Of a DNA stretch of 64,000 nucleotides, positions 42,072-51,204 are shown in pieces. Position 1 is the stretch's first letter; each line of letters starts with the position of its first letter. The notes below the pieces were generated by a model, which saw only the letters and a list, made by a program, of their open reading frames with translations, searched no databases and was not told the DNA's origin. A program made the position numbers and the translations under genes. Source of the stretch: G965197675 sp965197675. GTDB lineage: Bacteria > Chloroflexota > Dehalococcoidia > Plut-88900. Location of the stretch: positions 2,046,001 through 2,110,000 of the forward strand of contig OZ240221.1 in assembly GCA_965197675.1 (NCBI GenBank). The letters are read 5' to 3'.

Positions 42072-42593
42072 TCAAGTATCAGGCTCCTGTTCCTCACTCT
42101 GCAGCGAAGGATGAGTTTCCTCCACGATTGGAGATCCTTCTTTGCCAAATAGCCTGGAAACATACCTGAAGCTCATCATGGTGAGTGCCCCTATAGTACC
42201 CCCTATGAATCCGATAACGGCCAGTCCAACGCTGCCTCCCAGAAAGCTCCCGATGACAGCTCCGGCTATGGTTCCTACTGCTCCACCGCCATAGACATCG
42301 TTGATTCCCGCACTTCTCACAGCCCCAAGAAACAGCCCTATGAGCCCTCCACAGACAAGACCCAAAACCGCTATGGCAGCAGCTCCGTGAAGCACCGAGT
42401 CAATCCCATCCATTAACATTCCTAGGATTGCTCCTATGACCGCTCCGGCCAGAGCACCCAAGAGAAGACCCAGGAGAAAACCGACCACCATCCCTACCAC
42501 CCCTCTCAGTGTGGCCTTTACGAAACCCCGACCCGAGCCCCCGTTCAATATCGAGTCGATGAAGCTGGCCCCTACCTTGATTCTCTGAGTCAT
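42072..42593 (-). CDS. Glycine-zipper membrane protein
   Basis: A 173-residue protein with four or five Gly/Ala-rich hydrophobic segments between residues about 28 and 145 (GMVVGFLLGLLLGALAGAVI, IAVLGLVCGGLIGLFLG, GTIAGAVIGSFLGGSVGLAV), a pattern of glycine-zipper helices that pack tightly or oligomerise, and an acidic cytosolic tail. No named family is certain. ATG start; convergent with the preceding gene. Confidence 0.7.
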   Translation of the reverse strand: MTQRIKVGASFIDSILNGGSGRGFVKATLRGVVGMVVGFLLGLLLGALAGAVIGAILGMLMDGIDSVLHGAAAIAVLGLVCGGLIGLFLGAVRSAGINDVYGGGAVGTIAGAVIGSFLGGSVGLAVIGFIGGTIGALTMMSFRYVSRLFGKEGSPIVEETHPSLQSEEQEPDT

Positions 42594-42783
42594 GCGAATC
42601 CACTTTCAGTTCTATGATACCCGCTCAGGCTAGCTGGTACAATTAGCACCATAGTATTGGTAGCGCACCGTTTGGATAGAGCAGGCATCTAAGCCTAAAG
42701 TCGATACTTATTACCTACTTCGGTGGCATGAAACAGGTGTGATTATTGAGCCATCGAATGCTTGATAGTGAAAGGTTATTGCG

Positions 42784-44382
42784 TTGAATCGAATGTGGCG
42801 AAAACATCGTTTTTACTACTTAGCTGTCTTGGCTGTTATCGTCACGCTCGCACTGGTAAGTATGGCATGCAGCTCCGACCAACAAGCCTCTCCAGAGGCT
42901 TCACCTACATTCCAGCCATCACCGGATATTCAGGAATCCACCCCTGTACCCGCCCCCACGCCTTCTAACCAGGAAATGCAGGCGCTCACCCCGCTCTCTG
43001 ACGAGGAACAACGAGACCTGATGTATCGATTACTCATCGACGTGCGCAACACGCAGGATGTGAGCGCGGCAAATTCGGCCGTTAGCGAAATCCTGGCTTT
43101 GCGAGATCAATCCTTCGTACCGGTCTTGATGGAGCTTCTTCCCCTGCCTTTTACATCAGCTCACCGCCAGTTCAACGTAGAGGTGGTACTTCCCGCCCTG
43201 CGTGAGCTTACCGGTCAAGAGCTTCTCTATGATCTAATAGCCTGGAGAGAATGGCTGGGCAGACAAGCTGATTTGACCGTCCCCGAGAGTTTCGCAGAAT
43301 GGAAGGGGGATCTGTTCGGCGTCGTCGACCCTCGGTTTAAAGACTTCTTTGTTGATCGAGAGACTGGGATGCAGTTTCCTCAAGAGAAGACTCGACTGGA
43401 CCTTACCAAGATCAACTGGGGTGGAGTGTTGAAGGACGACGGATCAGGCATCAGCAGCATTCCCGCCTTGGTAAACCCAACCATGGTCTCTCCTGAGGAG
43501 GCCAACTATCTCAGGGATCACGATAGAGTGTTCGGGGTTTCGATAAACGGTGATGTTCGAGCCTACCCATTGAGGATTATGAACTGGCACGAAATGGCCA
43601 ACGACGTAGTTGGTGGCAAGCCTGTGGCCCTAGCCTATTGCACTTTATGCGGTGCAGGCATTCTGTACGACGCCACTTTCCATGATACCATCTACACTTT
43701 TCGCACGTCAGGACTTCTCTACATCAGCAATAAGCTGATGTACGACCTGAACACCAACACCCTCTGGAACCAGTTTAACGGTCAACCCGTTCTGGGGGTT
43801 CTGGCCGATAGCGGCATAAAGCTGGATATAATACCCATTACACTCACAACCTGGGGAGAGTGGCTATCCTCTCATCCCGAAACCAAAGTCCTAGACATAG
43901 AGACAGAATATGTCAGGAATTACGCTTCAGAGGGTGACCCTGGGGCCGCCTACACAGCCTATTTCGCCAGCCCCAACACCATGTTTCCCGTTGCTGAACG
44001 AGATGATCGGCTAGAGACGAAAGCTTTGATTTATGGACTGGAAATCAACAATGAGTACAGGGCGTATCCCATCGACGAATTGAAGAAAGAACCGGTGGTT
44101 TCGGACGCTCTAGGTGGGGTCAATGTCGTCCTCGTTACAGAGCCTACCACGGGAGCAGTCAGGGCTTACGAAATGGGAAACAATATCTTCGTATCTCTGC
44201 AAGAATCTGATGGCGCCACTCTGGTCCTGGATGATGAGGGGAAGACGTGGACAGTGGAAGAGTCGGCCTTAGTAAACGTTGCTGTTTCTGAGGAAGTGCT
44301 GCCGCGTATCCCAGGGCATACGGCCTTCTGGTTTGGGTGGTATGCCTTCCATCCCGAAACAACAGTCTATGGAGTGGATTGA
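42784..44382 (+). CDS. DUF3179-domain lipoprotein
   Basis: A 532-residue exported lipoprotein: signal segment 10-28 with lipobox VSMAC (Cys29), then a Pro/Thr-rich linker, a helical region (about 65-165) and the DUF3179 domain (about 205-500) recognised by FGVSINGDVRAYPLRIMNWH, NDVVGGKPVALAYCTLCGAG and DLNTNTLWNQFNG. The domain's function is unknown; its CTLC-type pair is conserved. A TTG at 42784, nine bases after AAAGG, is preferred to ATG 42793. Monocistronic. Confidence 0.88.
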   Translation: MNRMWRKHRFYYLAVLAVIVTLALVSMACSSDQQASPEASPTFQPSPDIQESTPVPAPTPSNQEMQALTPLSDEEQRDLMYRLLIDVRNTQDVSAANSAVSEILALRDQSFVPVLMELLPLPFTSAHRQFNVEVVLPALRELTGQELLYDLIAWREWLGRQADLTVPESFAEWKGDLFGVVDPRFKDFFVDRETGMQFPQEKTRLDLTKINWGGVLKDDGSGISSIPALVNPTMVSPEEANYLRDHDRVFGVSINGDVRAYPLRIMNWHEMANDVVGGKPVALAYCTLCGAGILYDATFHDTIYTFRTSGLLYISNKLMYDLNTNTLWNQFNGQPVLGVLADSGIKLDIIPITLTTWGEWLSSHPETKVLDIETEYVRNYASEGDPGAAYTAYFASPNTMFPVAERDDRLETKALIYGLEINNEYRAYPIDELKKEPVVSDALGGVNVVLVTEPTTGAVRAYEMGNNIFVSLQESDGATLVLDDEGKTWTVEESALVNVAVSEEVLPRIPGHTAFWFGWYAFHPETTVYGVD

Positions 44383-44407
44383 TGAATGAGGGCTGTGAGG
44401 GGAAAGG

Positions 44408-45346
44408 TCAATAGTAAACGTGGGTACCCAGCCGCCAATCCAGATCGGTACGGATTTCTTCAGCCATGGAAGCCGCGAACCGGGACATCAACCGTTGCAT
44501 AAGAGGTCTTCTAGGTCTGACGTAGACCACACGCCGAGGCACACGGCCTAGCTGAGCAGCCAAGTCTAAAGCGGACTCCATATCGCCCACATCATCGACC
44601 AAACCGTACTCCTTGGCTTTTTTAGCCGTGAAGATCTCACCCGTGGCGCGCTCCCGAACCTCATCGACTGTCATGCTCCTAGACCGGGCCACCAATTCCA
44701 CAAACTCTTGGTAGAACTCGTCGATTAGCTCCTGTTTCTTCTTATCTTCTTCCTCGGTGGCTTCCCGATAGAAGGCTCCCATATCCTTGAAAGGCCCGCT
44801 CTTGGTCACCGACATATCGATGCCGAGGCGTTTCAGCAGATCCTTAAGCACTGGCGATACAAAAATGACACCAATGGAGCCGACAATAGAACTGGGCATT
44901 GCTATTATTTTGGTGGCGGCGCAACTGACCATGTATCCGCCGGATGCGCCAACACCTCGAACGAAGGCTATCACAGGTTTCCTGGATGCCAGGCGAGAGA
45001 CAGATCGATAGAGGTAATGGCAGGCTGGAGCGGAGCCTCCAGGACAGTCGACCTCCAGAACCACTGACTTAACCCTGGCATCGGATCTCAAAGCATCTAG
45101 CAAACCCACAAGCTCGGATATCCTGGCGCCTCCGTATATGGAGCCAAAGAGCTCCACTACTGCTATTCGAGGGTGGAAGGGCATTATCATCTTGCCCGCC
45201 GACGCCACCATCGCCGAACTTACTGTCTCCTCAGATCGTACAGACGAGTTGGCCATGGTGCCGACAATCCTCTTATACAGATCGTAGGTCACTCCCGCGG
45301 CAGCGACACCTAACGGAAAAGCCATAAGCCCTTGCCACAATTTCAT
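44408..45346 (-). CDS. sppA: Signal peptide peptidase A-like serine protease (S49)
   Basis: About 312 residues, S49 family, a membrane-anchored Ser/Lys protease that degrades leftover signal peptides or membrane proteins. An N-terminal hydrophobic segment anchors it. Key elements: VELFGSIYG, VLEVDCPGGSAPA, GVGASGGYMVSCAATKIIA, the catalytic-Ser strand PSSIVGSIGVIF and the general-base Lys in VTKSGPFKDMGA. Length suits the short bacillus-like form. ATG 45346, with GCGGAG upstream, is chosen over TTG 45361. Confidence 0.9.
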   Translation of the reverse strand: MKLWQGLMAFPLGVAAAGVTYDLYKRIVGTMANSSVRSEETVSSAMVASAGKMIMPFHPRIAVVELFGSIYGGARISELVGLLDALRSDARVKSVVLEVDCPGGSAPACHYLYRSVSRLASRKPVIAFVRGVGASGGYMVSCAATKIIAMPSSIVGSIGVIFVSPVLKDLLKRLGIDMSVTKSGPFKDMGAFYREATEEEDKKKQELIDEFYQEFVELVARSRSMTVDEVRERATGEIFTAKKAKEYGLVDDVGDMESALDLAAQLGRVPRRVVYVRPRRPLMQRLMSRFAASMAEEIRTDLDWRLGTHVYY

Positions 45347-45419
45347 AATCAACTCCGCCAACTGTGATAGTGCCGATATTATAGCAGAGGCGCTCAGGTG
45401 GTAATAGAAGGTTGGCGTC

Positions 45420-45734
45420 TCACCTTCTCAGGAGAAATGCCGTTCGAAGGCTTATCAGTGCTCCTAAAGTGGCCCCACCCAGGCAAAACCCCAACAGTTC
45501 AGCGGCACAACCAGCCCAGAAATCCTCACTTGGACCTTCAGGGCAGAATGAGAGGTTAGCGATGAGAGATCCTATCACTCCGAGGCCTCCAATCAGTAGC
45601 AGAGTGAGAAAGAAAAGCTCCATCGACCACGCAGGAAGCCAACTCCTGAGGGTTCTCCTGTCTCGGGTGATCATCTTTATCTCTCGCTTCTCCATCAAGG
45701 ATATTACGTCGCCCCTATACCATGGCAGGTACAC
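45420..45734 (-). CDS. Small membrane protein (104 aa)
   Basis: A 104-residue protein with a basic, soluble N-terminus (EKREIKMITRDRRTLRSW) and two hydrophobic helices (LFFLTLLLIGGLGVIGSLI, ELLGFCLGGATLGALISL). No family recognised. It lies 58 bases upstream of the sppA gene on the same strand and may be co-transcribed. Internal ATG codons at residues 14 and 21 make the start uncertain. Confidence 0.55.
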   Translation of the reverse strand: MYLPWYRGDVISLMEKREIKMITRDRRTLRSWLPAWSMELFFLTLLLIGGLGVIGSLIANLSFCPEGPSEDFWAGCAAELLGFCLGGATLGALISLRTAFLLRR

Positions 45735-45982
45735 GTGCAGGGTTGCCTCACCTGGTTAACACCCACTCCTGCCAGCACATAGCCCGGACACTTTTCGTGG
45801 GTCTGATGCCTGCATTCTAAAGACTTCATATTGCTCCGCATTGTTACTGTTTCTGACATAGTTGACCTCATTGGATGATTTTATCACGAATAGGGCTTCA
45901 TCAAACGTTATTTGACGTATAAATCACCTTCGCATACACTTCACAATCAAAATATATTTGACAGCGACAGGTAACACCTTCT

Positions 45983-46714
45983 ATGAAGGCGATAATCCTA
46001 GCGGGAGGCTCAGGCAAGCGACTGAGGCCTCTGACGGACAATCTTCCGAAAGCCTTGGTGCCAATAGCAGACAAACCCATTTTACAGTGGCAAATAGAGT
46101 GGTTTAAACAGCACGGCGTTTTCAGCTTCCTCCTTTCTGTTGGATACTTGGCCGGGCTCATTCGCTCTCACTTCAAAGACGGCTCTCCACTTGGTGTGGA
46201 GATCGACTATCTAGTCGAGGAGCAGCCCCTGGGAACGGGAGGAGCATTGAGGGCAGCGTTGCAGAGCTTATCCACCGAGGAGCCTGTCTATGTATCCAAT
46301 GGGGACGTAGTCACCAACTTGGACCCTCAATCGCTGGAGGTGCACAGATCACAGGATGGTGTAGTAGCCAGTATGGCCCTGGTTGCGTTGCCCTCTCCCT
46401 ATGGAATCGTACAGGTGGACGATAGTACATCCTCAGGACACGGCTTCATTAAGTCCTTTAGAGAGAAGCCTCACCTGCAAGATTACTGGATAAACGCCGG
46501 CGTATATGCAGTTGATCCCAACATCTTGGATTACCTTCCCAGGATGGGGAGCTTAGAGCGTGACGTGTTCCCTGTACTCTCCCAGCAAGGACTGCTATAT
46601 GCGTGTAAATATCCCAAATGCCTCTGGAGATCTATAGATAGCCACAAAGACATCGAAGAGACATCGGGGATGTTAGAGCAGATAGTTACTGAGAGCAAGC
46701 CTTTGACCTCCTGA
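45983..46714 (+). CDS. Sugar-phosphate nucleotidyltransferase
   Basis: A 243-residue NTP-transferase of the GlmU/RmlA/ManC type: MKAIILAGGSGKRLRPLTDN with the signature loop, PKALVPIADKPILQWQIEWF, GTGGALRAAL, VSNGDVVTNLD and INAGVYAVD. It makes an NDP-sugar from a sugar 1-phosphate (mannose- or glucose-1-phosphate likely). No acyltransferase or left-handed-helix domain follows. It starts the plus-strand block but the next gene has its own promoter, so the operon link is not certain. Confidence 0.9.
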   Translation: MKAIILAGGSGKRLRPLTDNLPKALVPIADKPILQWQIEWFKQHGVFSFLLSVGYLAGLIRSHFKDGSPLGVEIDYLVEEQPLGTGGALRAALQSLSTEEPVYVSNGDVVTNLDPQSLEVHRSQDGVVASMALVALPSPYGIVQVDDSTSSGHGFIKSFREKPHLQDYWINAGVYAVDPNILDYLPRMGSLERDVFPVLSQQGLLYACKYPKCLWRSIDSHKDIEETSGMLEQIVTESKPLTS

Positions 46715-46727
46715 CGTCCGTTGGCAA

Positions 46728-46756
46728 TAGACTTGTAAACAAGCGCAAGCTATAAT
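46728..46756 (+). promoter_or_regulatory. Promoter giving a probable leaderless transcript
   Basis: TAGACT (46728-46733), 17 bases, then a perfect TATAAT (46751-46756) ending only 7 bases before the ATG at 46764. Transcription would begin at or next to the start codon. An inverted repeat CTTGT-AA-ACAAG (46732-46743) lies in the spacer and might bind a regulator. Confidence 0.6.
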
Positions 46757-46763
46757 TCGACCG

Positions 46764-49250
46764 ATGCAGCGCCTAAAAGACTATTACGCTGACAAAACGA
46801 TTCTGCTGACCGGTGGTACTGGTCTCGTCGGTAAAGTCCTCATTGAAAAGGTGCTCCGACAACTTCCTCAAGTCAGAAAGGTATATATTCTTACGCGACC
46901 CAGGTACAAGGCAGGCGGCGTCTCTGTACTGGTTCAAGAGCGTCTGAGGCAAGAGATAAGAGATGCTACCGCCTTCGATCTTCTTAGGATGGAGCACGGC
47001 TCTAACTTTCATCAGTTTTTTGACGACAAGGTGGAAGCCATCGAAGGGGACGCAGCTCAAGATCATCTGGGGCTCGACGATGAGACTTACAAGCGATTAC
47101 AAGACGATGTTGACATAATCATCAACTGCGCTGCCTTGGTAACCTTCGATGCCCCGATAGACACCGCCCTAGAGTTGAACACCTTGGGGCCGAAGCGAAT
47201 TTTGGAGTTCGCCAAGGGCTGTAGAGATGCGGTGGTTACCCATGTCTCCACCTGCTACGTCAATGCGACTAGAGAAGGCCCTATTCCCGAAGAACCCCTT
47301 GATCCCCAAACCTCTATAGTCCAGATCAAGGGTATCTCAGACAAACCCTACGATGTAGATGCAGAGATATCAAGCATTGAGAAGCGAGTAGACGGAGTTA
47401 AGGGAAAAACATACAAGAGGCATTCTCAATCACAGGCTGACCAAGAAGGGTGGAGCAATAATGGACGCCATCCCGAAAGAGATGGTAAGCGTACTACGAT
47501 AGAGCAGACCGAAAGACGTCTATCCAAGCTAGGCATGAAGTGGGCCCGATCCAGAGGCTGGCATGATGTATATACCTTCACCAAGGCCATGGGTGAGCAG
47601 GTATTTGCCAGGAATCAAGGCTCGGTTCGTACGGCCATAGTTAGACCCGCTATTATCGAGAGTGCACTAGAGTCTCCGCTACCAGGTTGGCTCAACGGTC
47701 TCAGGATGCTTGACCCCTTGATTTTGGCCTATGGTAAAGGACGACTTATCGATTTCCCTGGCAATGCTAAAGGTATCCTGGACATAATTCCCGTGGATAT
47801 CGTGGTTAACGCTCTACTTGCCATTGTACCCAACATTCGGCAAAGTCAAGCACCTCAGATCTATCACATAGCTTCTGGCATGGAGAATCCCCTAACCCTC
47901 GAGGGATTCGCCTCTCTGGTGGACGGATACTTCCGCCGATACCCCTTTACTAACCGTTCGGGAGCAGATGGTAACGACAAATCTCTACAACTTCCGACCT
48001 TTCCATCGACTGAAAAGTTTCTACGTAGACTGAGATTGAGATATATGATTCCGGCTCGCATGTTGGGTTTAGCAGCCTTGGCAGCCTCCTTCCATCCAGA
48101 AGGCCGTCGACTAAGGAGCGAGTACAAGTCCAAGCTGTCAGGCCTCGAACGACTCAAGCAATATGGGCGGCTGTACGGACCATATGCTGAGAGTCAAAGC
48201 CAATTCTTAACCAACAACACCAAGCAGCTATGGGAGTCATTGGACCCAGAGGATCAGAAGGAGTTCAATTTCGATATATCAAAGCTGAACTGGCGCAGAT
48301 ACATTCAAGACGTACATATTCCCGGCGTAAAGCGGTATGTGCTCGGCATTATAGAAGAGACCACCTCGTCCGCTATAGAGCGAGAACATGTTCTAGCTGG
48401 ATCAGCCATCGCCAGTTCGAAAGAAGGGGGACAACAGAAGGCTAAACAGTACACAGCCGGTACCGGTGCAACTCAGGCTGGCCCCTACGAAGATTCACCA
48501 CTTTCCCTAGATCACGCTTTATCTACCCCTCATTGGCCAGAAGCATTAATACCTCGAACGCCCGACTCCAAAGACATAGAGCAATGGACGCGGGAAAGTC
48601 TAGTGGCAAACGTAATAAGGGGATCGTCGTGGATACCTATGAAACTGACATATTGGTTCTGGGTGAACGTTAAGAAACATGGTGTAGAGAATGTACCTTC
48701 CGAGGGTCCCTTTATCATCGCGTCCAATCATTGCAGCCACATGGACACCCCCACCATCTTCCACTCGCTAGGCGAAAAATCCCGAGACCTTTACACTGCA
48801 GCGGCGGTTGATTACTTCTTCGAAGGGCACAAGTACCTGGGTGGCTATGTACATGCCGTATTTCGAGCTGTTCCCTTTGATCGGCAGGGACACGTTACCG
48901 AGGGGCTCGGACTGGCACTGGAGATTTTGAATCGGGGCCATTCTCTGGTCTTTTACCCTGAAGGTGGCCGCAGCAAAACCGGAGAGATACAGCCCTTCAA
49001 GGCTGGCGTTGGTATTTTGGCACTGCTTTCCCAGGTGCCCATCATACCTACCCTTCTTCGGGGCACCTTTGACTCAATGCCCAAAGGCAACTGGTTCCCT
49101 AAGCGGCAGGAGGTGGTTGTGAGCTTCGGAGAGCCCCTCTCTGTCGATACGTACCTGGAACTACTGGATAGCAAGGGGCTTGGGGAGACATGTAGATCTC
49201 TCACCACGGATTTACAAAAGGCTGTCGAGTCCCTCAATGGCAGGGGATGA
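46764..49250 (+). CDS. Fatty acyl-CoA reductase fused to a PlsC-type acyltransferase
   Basis: An 828-residue fusion. The N-terminal 400 residues are an extended-SDR male-sterility/FAR domain: TGGTGLVGKVLIEKVLRQLP (NADPH loop, 16-23), YILTRPRYK, INCAALVTFDAPID, and the catalytic Tyr270/Lys274 in YTFTKAMGEQ. The C-terminal part (about 620-820) is a lysophospholipid acyltransferase: NHCSHMD (His656, Asp661) and FYPEGGRSKTGE (Glu733). About 200 low-complexity, charged residues link them. The FAR part should reduce an acyl-CoA or acyl-ACP to an alcohol or aldehyde; the PlsC part should acylate a hydroxyl, together a route to alkyl or ester lipids. The gene overlaps the HAD phosphatase by 14 bases. 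Confidence 0.9.
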   Translation: MQRLKDYYADKTILLTGGTGLVGKVLIEKVLRQLPQVRKVYILTRPRYKAGGVSVLVQERLRQEIRDATAFDLLRMEHGSNFHQFFDDKVEAIEGDAAQDHLGLDDETYKRLQDDVDIIINCAALVTFDAPIDTALELNTLGPKRILEFAKGCRDAVVTHVSTCYVNATREGPIPEEPLDPQTSIVQIKGISDKPYDVDAEISSIEKRVDGVKGKTYKRHSQSQADQEGWSNNGRHPERDGKRTTIEQTERRLSKLGMKWARSRGWHDVYTFTKAMGEQVFARNQGSVRTAIVRPAIIESALESPLPGWLNGLRMLDPLILAYGKGRLIDFPGNAKGILDIIPVDIVVNALLAIVPNIRQSQAPQIYHIASGMENPLTLEGFASLVDGYFRRYPFTNRSGADGNDKSLQLPTFPSTEKFLRRLRLRYMIPARMLGLAALAASFHPEGRRLRSEYKSKLSGLERLKQYGRLYGPYAESQSQFLTNNTKQLWESLDPEDQKEFNFDISKLNWRRYIQDVHIPGVKRYVLGIIEETTSSAIEREHVLAGSAIASSKEGGQQKAKQYTAGTGATQAGPYEDSPLSLDHALSTPHWPEALIPRTPDSKDIEQWTRESLVANVIRGSSWIPMKLTYWFWVNVKKHGVENVPSEGPFIIASNHCSHMDTPTIFHSLGEKSRDLYTAAAVDYFFEGHKYLGGYVHAVFRAVPFDRQGHVTEGLGLALEILNRGHSLVFYPEGGRSKTGEIQPFKAGVGILALLSQVPIIPTLLRGTFDSMPKGNWFPKRQEVVVSFGEPLSVDTYLELLDSKGLGETCRSLTTDLQKAVESLNGRG

Positions 49251-49947
49251 GTCGGAACATAGAGGTGTCGCCGCCTTTTTCGACGTAGATGGAACTTTAG
49301 CGGCCTCCAATCTGGTGGATGCTTACATGAATTTCAAGCTCCACTATCGACGATCTCTAAGAAAAGCTCTTTGGATGTTAGGATTTACCCCCAAGCTCCC
49401 CTACTACGCCGTGGTGGACATGATCAGTCGTAGGATGTTCAACCAGGTCTTTTTCAAAAATTACAAAGGTGTTTGCTTGGAGCATCTGAATTCCTGGGTT
49501 TCATCGGAAGGTAAGAGATTCTGGACCAAGCGACTATTCCCCGCCGCTCTCAAAGAGGTAAGAGAACATCAAGGTCTAGGCCACAAGGTAGTGCTGGTTA
49601 CTGGTGGACTGGCGAGTATGGTACAACCTTTGAAAGAGCTGCTAAACGCTGATGGCTGTATGGCGGTCGAGATGATATACAATGAAGGAACCCTCACCGG
49701 AAAACTGAGCGGGGAGCCCCTTACAGGGCCTATAAAGGGATCTGGCGTTCGACGTTTGGTGAGCGAATGGCGCCTGGATGCGACACGCAGCTACGCTTAT
49801 GCAGATAGCTATGCGGATAGGGCCTTCCTGGAGTCAGTTGGCCATCCCGTGGCTGTGAATCCAGACCGCAGGCTGAAGAGGTTAGCCAAAGAGTGTGGAT
49901 GGGAGATTAAATTTTGGAAAAAGTCCCATCTGGCTGAACAATCATAA
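49237..49947 (+). CDS. HAD-IB family phosphatase
   Basis: About 236 residues, HAD superfamily subclass IB (phosphoserine-phosphatase-like). Motif I FFDVDGTL holds the nucleophile and acid Asp residues; motif II is LVTGGLAS; motif III and IV elements are in YAYADSYADRAFLESVG. Such enzymes are often fused or coupled to PlsC acyltransferases and dephosphorylate phosphatidyl or lysophosphatidyl intermediates. ATG 49237 lies inside the end of the upstream fusion gene, so translational coupling is likely. It fits as the phosphate-removal step of the lipid pathway. Confidence 0.88.
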   Translation: MAGDESEHRGVAAFFDVDGTLAASNLVDAYMNFKLHYRRSLRKALWMLGFTPKLPYYAVVDMISRRMFNQVFFKNYKGVCLEHLNSWVSSEGKRFWTKRLFPAALKEVREHQGLGHKVVLVTGGLASMVQPLKELLNADGCMAVEMIYNEGTLTGKLSGEPLTGPIKGSGVRRLVSEWRLDATRSYAYADSYADRAFLESVGHPVAVNPDRRLKRLAKECGWEIKFWKKSHLAEQS

Positions 49948-49949
49948 CA

Positions 49950-51185
49950 ATGAAGGCGCTGGTACTCAGGAAAAGCATTCCCAGGTATGTTTGGACTCGG
50001 CTTCTAGCTGCCAGGTCTTCTCGCCTGGCCACTGCTCCCGGGACCATGTTAAAGCTAGAGAATATACCCGAGCCAAAATTGCCTGGACAAAATTGGATTA
50101 GGGTACATTCGCTACTTAGCGGCATCTGCGGCTCCGACCTATCAGTGATTCTAAGTCGAGGAAGTCTTTATCTCTCAGCCCTGACCTCCTTTCCCTTTGT
50201 GCCAGGCCACGAAATATATGGTGAGGTCATCGAGACCGGTGCGGGTGTGTCTGGGGTAACTGATGGCGACCGAGTGGTGGTGGAACCGGCCCTCGGGTGC
50301 GTCGTGAGGGGATTCTCTGATCTCTGTTCAGCTTGCAGCCAGGGCCGATATGCCAATTGTATGAGGGTTACCGATGGCGACATCACGGAGGGGTTGCAGA
50401 CGGGGTTCTGCCGAAGCACCGGTGGAGGATGGAGCAGTCAGCTAGTAGCACATCAATCCCAAGTTTACTCCGTCCCAGAGGATATGTCTCCCGAGGCAGC
50501 TGTGTTAGTAGAGCCTTTTAGCTGTGCAATACACGGTGTCCTTCGGAGTGAAATCGGCCAGAATCAACAGGCGCTGGTGATAGGCTGCGGCTCGATAGGC
50601 CTGCTGACTATAAGAGTCCTTCGGAAGCTTGTTCCTGATTGTCGTATAGTGGCCGCAGCCAAATATATTCACCAGCGAAAGCTCGCAAAGGAGATGGGCG
50701 CAAACCAGGTAGTCCCAGCAGGCAGTAAGGGGTATGAGAAGCTGAGCGAAATAGCCGGCGCCACTCTCCGCACCTTGGAACTGGGTAAGCCAGTAGTAAT
50801 AGGAGGCTTCCCTTATGTGTTCGAGTGCGTAGGCAATCACTCGGCGTTGGATGATGCTACTCGCTGGGCCTCCGAGAATGGCACTGTCGTGATGCAGGGC
50901 ATGCCATCAAGTGCAGGCGCCGATCTGGTGCCGGTCTGGTATAAGCAGTTGCGTTTGATAGGGGCCTATGCCTATGGGCTGGAAAGATATGGCGGAAAAG
51001 AGATCAAGACCTTCCAGCTAGCCCTGGATTTGCTAAGCAAAGATGGTCTGGCGGAGACTCTGACAGGGTTGGTACGTCACAAGTTCCCTCTCTCTCGCTA
51101 TAGAGATGCTATCGACTGCGCCGTACGAGCGGGTAAAATGGGAGGAGTGAAGACGGTGTTCGATTTGACCGACCAGGCAGCCTAG
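49950..51185 (+). CDS. Zinc-dependent alcohol dehydrogenase (MDR family)
   Basis: A 411-residue zinc MDR enzyme. Catalytic zinc ligands: Cys in GICGSDLS and the His-Glu in FVPGHEIYGEV; the structural-zinc loop is CSACSQGRYANC. The cofactor motif is VIGCGSIGLLTIRVL. It should interconvert an alcohol and an aldehyde or ketone with NAD(P). Two insertions (about 15-35 and 130-145) make it longer than typical. The start is two bases after the HAD stop, without a visible SD, as expected for a coupled gene. In context it may act on the FAR product or on a polyol head group. Confidence 0.9.
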   Translation: MKALVLRKSIPRYVWTRLLAARSSRLATAPGTMLKLENIPEPKLPGQNWIRVHSLLSGICGSDLSVILSRGSLYLSALTSFPFVPGHEIYGEVIETGAGVSGVTDGDRVVVEPALGCVVRGFSDLCSACSQGRYANCMRVTDGDITEGLQTGFCRSTGGGWSSQLVAHQSQVYSVPEDMSPEAAVLVEPFSCAIHGVLRSEIGQNQQALVIGCGSIGLLTIRVLRKLVPDCRIVAAAKYIHQRKLAKEMGANQVVPAGSKGYEKLSEIAGATLRTLELGKPVVIGGFPYVFECVGNHSALDDATRWASENGTVVMQGMPSSAGADLVPVWYKQLRLIGAYAYGLERYGGKEIKTFQLALDLLSKDGLAETLTGLVRHKFPLSRYRDAIDCAVRAGKMGGVKTVFDLTDQAA

Positions 51186-51204
51186 CCCAGAATGGAGAAG
51201 TACC

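Noticed and set aside
45955..45985. TTGACA at about 45958 as a promoter for the nucleotidyltransferase gene
   Set aside because: The matching -10 position would fall on the start codon and reads CTATGA, so it is not convincing.
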